NCBI GenBank assembly: GCA_016794785.1
Contig: JAEUHC010000027.1
Location: 434,001 to 498,000, forward strand
Length of the DNA: 64,000 nt
Direction of reading: 5' to 3'
DNA from: Opitutaceae bacterium
GTDB taxonomy: Bacteria > Verrucomicrobiota > Verrucomicrobiia > Opitutales > Opitutaceae
A program made the translations under genes and the position numbers. The notes under the pieces were generated by a model that ran no database searches, was not told where the DNA came from, and saw only the letters and a program-made list of their open reading frames with translations. Numbering within the stretch: the stretch's first letter is position 1; every line of letters starts with the position of its first letter. Shown here one piece after another: positions 62,026-64,000 of the stretch.

Positions 62026-63798
62026 TCACGCGCCCGCTTTGGCCTTCGCCTCGGCGACCGCGGCCGCCACCCGCGTCTCGGCCTCGGCGACCGGGACCTT
62101 GGCGACATCCTTCAGCGTGCGTGCCTTCAGCTCGATGATGCCTTCCTTCAGGCCCTTGCCGCCGATGGTCAGGCGCAGCGGGATGCCGATGAGATCGGCG
62201 TCCTTGAACTTCACGCCCGGCCGCTCTGCGCGATCGTCGATTAGCACATCGGCGCCGGCGCGTTCGGCGGCGGCGGCCAGTTTCTTGGCGAGGTCCATCG
62301 CTTCGGGGAGCTGCGGGTCGAGCACGCAGACGAGCACCTGAAACGGCGCGCAGTTCCACGGCCAGACGATGCCATCGGCATCGTGGCTCTGCTCGATCAC
62401 GGCCTGCATCGTGCGGCTGATACCGATGCCGTAGCAGCCCATCACCATCAGGTGCGATTGCTTCTGGTCGTCGGTGTAAACCGCGCCAAACTTCTCGGAG
62501 TATTTCGTGCCGAGCTTGAAGATGTGCCCGACCTCGATGCCGCGCTTCACTTGCAGCGGCTGGCCCGACTTCGGGTCCGGCTCGCCCGGGCGCACGCGGC
62601 GGAAATCGCCGAACTTCGTCACCGCGAGATCACGCGTCACGTTCACGTGACGCAGGTGAAAACCATCCTTGTTCGCGCCCGTTGTGCCGTTGCCGATCAG
62701 GCGAATCGCGTGGTCGGCAAACACCCCCGCCAGCGCCGTCGGATCCTTGATCGTGCCTTTGACGGCTCCGAGGCTGCCGGGCTTCGCGCCCAGCACGGGC
62801 ACGATTTCCTCCGGCGTGGCCGGACGGAGCAAGCCGAAGCCCAGGGAACCGAGCTTCGCCTCCTCGAGTTCGTCGTTGCCGCGCAGAATCACGAGGAATG
62901 GCTTGCCGTCGCCGATGTAGACGAGCGTCTTGAACTGCTGATCCGGCGCCACGCCGTAGGGCGCGGCCGCGAGTGCGGCAATCGTCACGACCCCTGGCGT
63001 GGCGAATTCCTCGACCGCGCCGCTCGGCGCCGCATCCGGCAAATCGGCGGGCACAAGGGCGCTCGTGGCCTTCTCGCGGTTGGCCGCGTAGCCGCTGGCC
63101 TCGTTGTAGATCACGTCATCGTCGCCAATCTCCGCCGGCACCATGAACTCGTGCGAGAAACTGCCGCCCATCACGCCGGTGTCGGCCTCGACCGCGATGG
63201 CGTGCACGCCGAGGCGCTTGAAGAAGCGCTCATAGGCGGCCTTCATCGCGAGGTAGCTCTTCACCGCGCCCTCGTCGGCCGCGTCGAACGAGTAGGCGTC
63301 CATCATGATGAACTCGCGCGCCCGCATGAGGCCGAAGCGCGGCCGGATCTCGTTCCGGAACTTGGTCGCGATCTGATAAAAGTTCTTCGGCAGATCGCGG
63401 TAGCTCGTGATCTCGGCCTTCACGAGCGGCGTGATCACCTCCTCATGCGTCGGCCCGAGCACAAACTCCGGCTCGCGCCCTGCGCGCTTGCCGTCGCCCG
63501 CGCTGTCGGCGCGAAACATGATCTCGCGCGCCGCGGCCCAGCGCGGCCCCTGCTGCCAGTTCTCCACGGGATGCACGTGCGGCATCCACAGCTCAATCCC
63601 GCCCGACTCGTCGAGCTCCTCGCGGCAGATCTGGGTGATCTTCTGAATCACGCGGAGGCCGAGCGGCATGTAGGTGTAGAGCCCGCCGCCGAGCTTGCGC
63701 ACGAGACCGGCGCGCACGAGCAGCTTGTGCGACGCGATCTCCGCGTCGGCGGGGCTTTCCTTCAGTGTCGGGATAAAAAACTGCGACCAGAGTTTCAT
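62026..63798 (-). CDS. proS: Prolyl-tRNA synthetase
   Basis: The 590-residue enzyme starts at ATG 63798 (MKLWSQFFIPTLKESPADAEIASHKLL). It has class II motifs: the LVRKLGGGLYTYMPLGLRVIQKI block, motif 2 FRNEIRPRFGLMRAREFIMMDAYSFD and the motif 3 region GCYGIGISRTMQAVIEQ. The insertion (INS editing) domain, about residues 230-390, is present as expected for the long bacterial type. A C-terminal anticodon-binding domain ends in an Ala/Lys-rich tail. It charges tRNA-Pro. A small membrane-protein gene diverges from it. Confidence 0.97.
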   Translation of the reverse strand: MKLWSQFFIPTLKESPADAEIASHKLLVRAGLVRKLGGGLYTYMPLGLRVIQKITQICREELDESGGIELWMPHVHPVENWQQGPRWAAAREIMFRADSAGDGKRAGREPEFVLGPTHEEVITPLVKAEITSYRDLPKNFYQIATKFRNEIRPRFGLMRAREFIMMDAYSFDAADEGAVKSYLAMKAAYERFFKRLGVHAIAVEADTGVMGGSFSHEFMVPAEIGDDDVIYNEASGYAANREKATSALVPADLPDAAPSGAVEEFATPGVVTIAALAAAPYGVAPDQQFKTLVYIGDGKPFLVILRGNDELEEAKLGSLGFGLLRPATPEEIVPVLGAKPGSLGAVKGTIKDPTALAGVFADHAIRLIGNGTTGANKDGFHLRHVNVTRDLAVTKFGDFRRVRPGEPDPKSGQPLQVKRGIEVGHIFKLGTKYSEKFGAVYTDDQKQSHLMVMGCYGIGISRTMQAVIEQSHDADGIVWPWNCAPFQVLVCVLDPQLPEAMDLAKKLAAAAERAGADVLIDDRAERPGVKFKDADLIGIPLRLTIGGKGLKEGIIELKARTLKDVAKVPVAEAETRVAAAVAEAKAKAGA

Positions 63799-63881
63799 GG
63801 AGCCGGGCACCGAATCAGCCGGTGCCAGTCGGAGCAAATTTATTTGCGGGTGCCGCCGCCCGCCCGTGCAATCCCGCCTTT

Positions 63882-64000
63882 ATGTCCTCCGCTCCCGTCC
63901 AGCGCCGCCCGTGGCCGATGAAATGGGTCGTCCTCGCGATCATCGCGATCATCGTGCCCTACACGATCATCACGCTCGTGTATCGCAAGCCCGGCCCGGC
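63882..64000 (+). CDS. Small membrane protein, truncated by window end
   Basis: An open frame starts at ATG 63882 (MSSAPVQRRPWPMKWVVLAI) and runs off the end. The 39 visible residues contain one membrane helix (WVVLAIIAIIVPYTIITLVY) followed by RKPGP. Resembles a short transmembrane or membrane-anchored protein. The remainder and any function cannot be judged. It diverges from proS. Confidence 0.55.
   Translation, partial: MSSAPVQRRPWPMKWVVLAIIAIIVPYTIITLVYRKPGP

Overview
The window looks like chromosomal DNA of a GC-rich member of the Verrucomicrobiota, most likely Opitutaceae. This is an inference from gene content, not from a marker tree. It rests on an Opitutus-type TonB-dependent receptor with the N-terminal 'LSPFEV..DKDTGF' extension, a DUF1501/DUF1800 pair, a PSCyt1/DUF1549/DUF1553 protein, an Ig-repeat secreted protein ending in two copies of a ~125-residue domain that I associate with this family, and a secreted protein with a PEP-CTERM-like tail. 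Many genes appear to start with GTG, several neighbours overlap by ATGA, and clear Shine-Dalgarno sites are scarce. Coding density is very high: no gene-free stretch exceeds 300 bases.

Layout. 1-3.6 kb: a truncated TPR/peptidase-MA-like metalloprotease diverges from a secreted adenosine deaminase-like enzyme. 3.7-9.7 kb: a five-gene Mn/Fe uptake operon (outer-membrane barrel, binding protein, ATPase, two permeases) runs divergently from a DtxR/MntR-type regulator, with an 18-bp palindrome between them. A second barrel gene converges on the regulator. 9.8-18.2 kb: an orphan fused iron-type ABC permease, a ceramidase-like protein, a frameshifted cupin, a PLP decarboxylase, an SGNH hydrolase, an RNA pseudouridine synthase, a short-chain dehydrogenase and the ribosome hibernation factor HPF. 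18.2-24.7 kb: two divergent hybrid histidine kinases and an MFS transporter. 24.8-34.9 kb: large secreted or envelope proteins (DUF1553 cytochrome-like, Ig-repeat, PEP-CTERM-like, DUF1501, DUF1800, small membrane protein).

34.9-44.7 kb is mostly housekeeping: a PhnP-like hydrolase, a TMTC-like membrane TPR protein, a dnaK-groES-groEL chaperone cluster, a LON-substrate-binding-domain protein, a lone receiver, tRNA-Thr(CGT), queA and a small TPR protein. 44.9-49.5 kb carries the TonB-dependent receptor and enolase, each followed by a strong terminator. 49.6-57.4 kb holds a coiled-coil secreted protein and then the least ordinary locus of the window. This is a single-domain response regulator, a 1794-residue exported protein whose C-terminus shows an atypical-kinase-like set of motifs, and a secreted TPR protein that overlaps its stop codon. 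57.4-64 kb holds an RlmI-like methyltransferase, release factor 3, a small basic-tailed protein, a D-Ala-D-Ala carboxypeptidase, prolyl-tRNA synthetase and the start of a small membrane protein.

Most promising for new biology: the 50.3-57.4 kb response-regulator/giant kinase-like/TPR locus, and the metal-uptake operon that begins with an outer-membrane barrel gene. No CRISPR array, insertion sequence, prophage or rRNA was seen.
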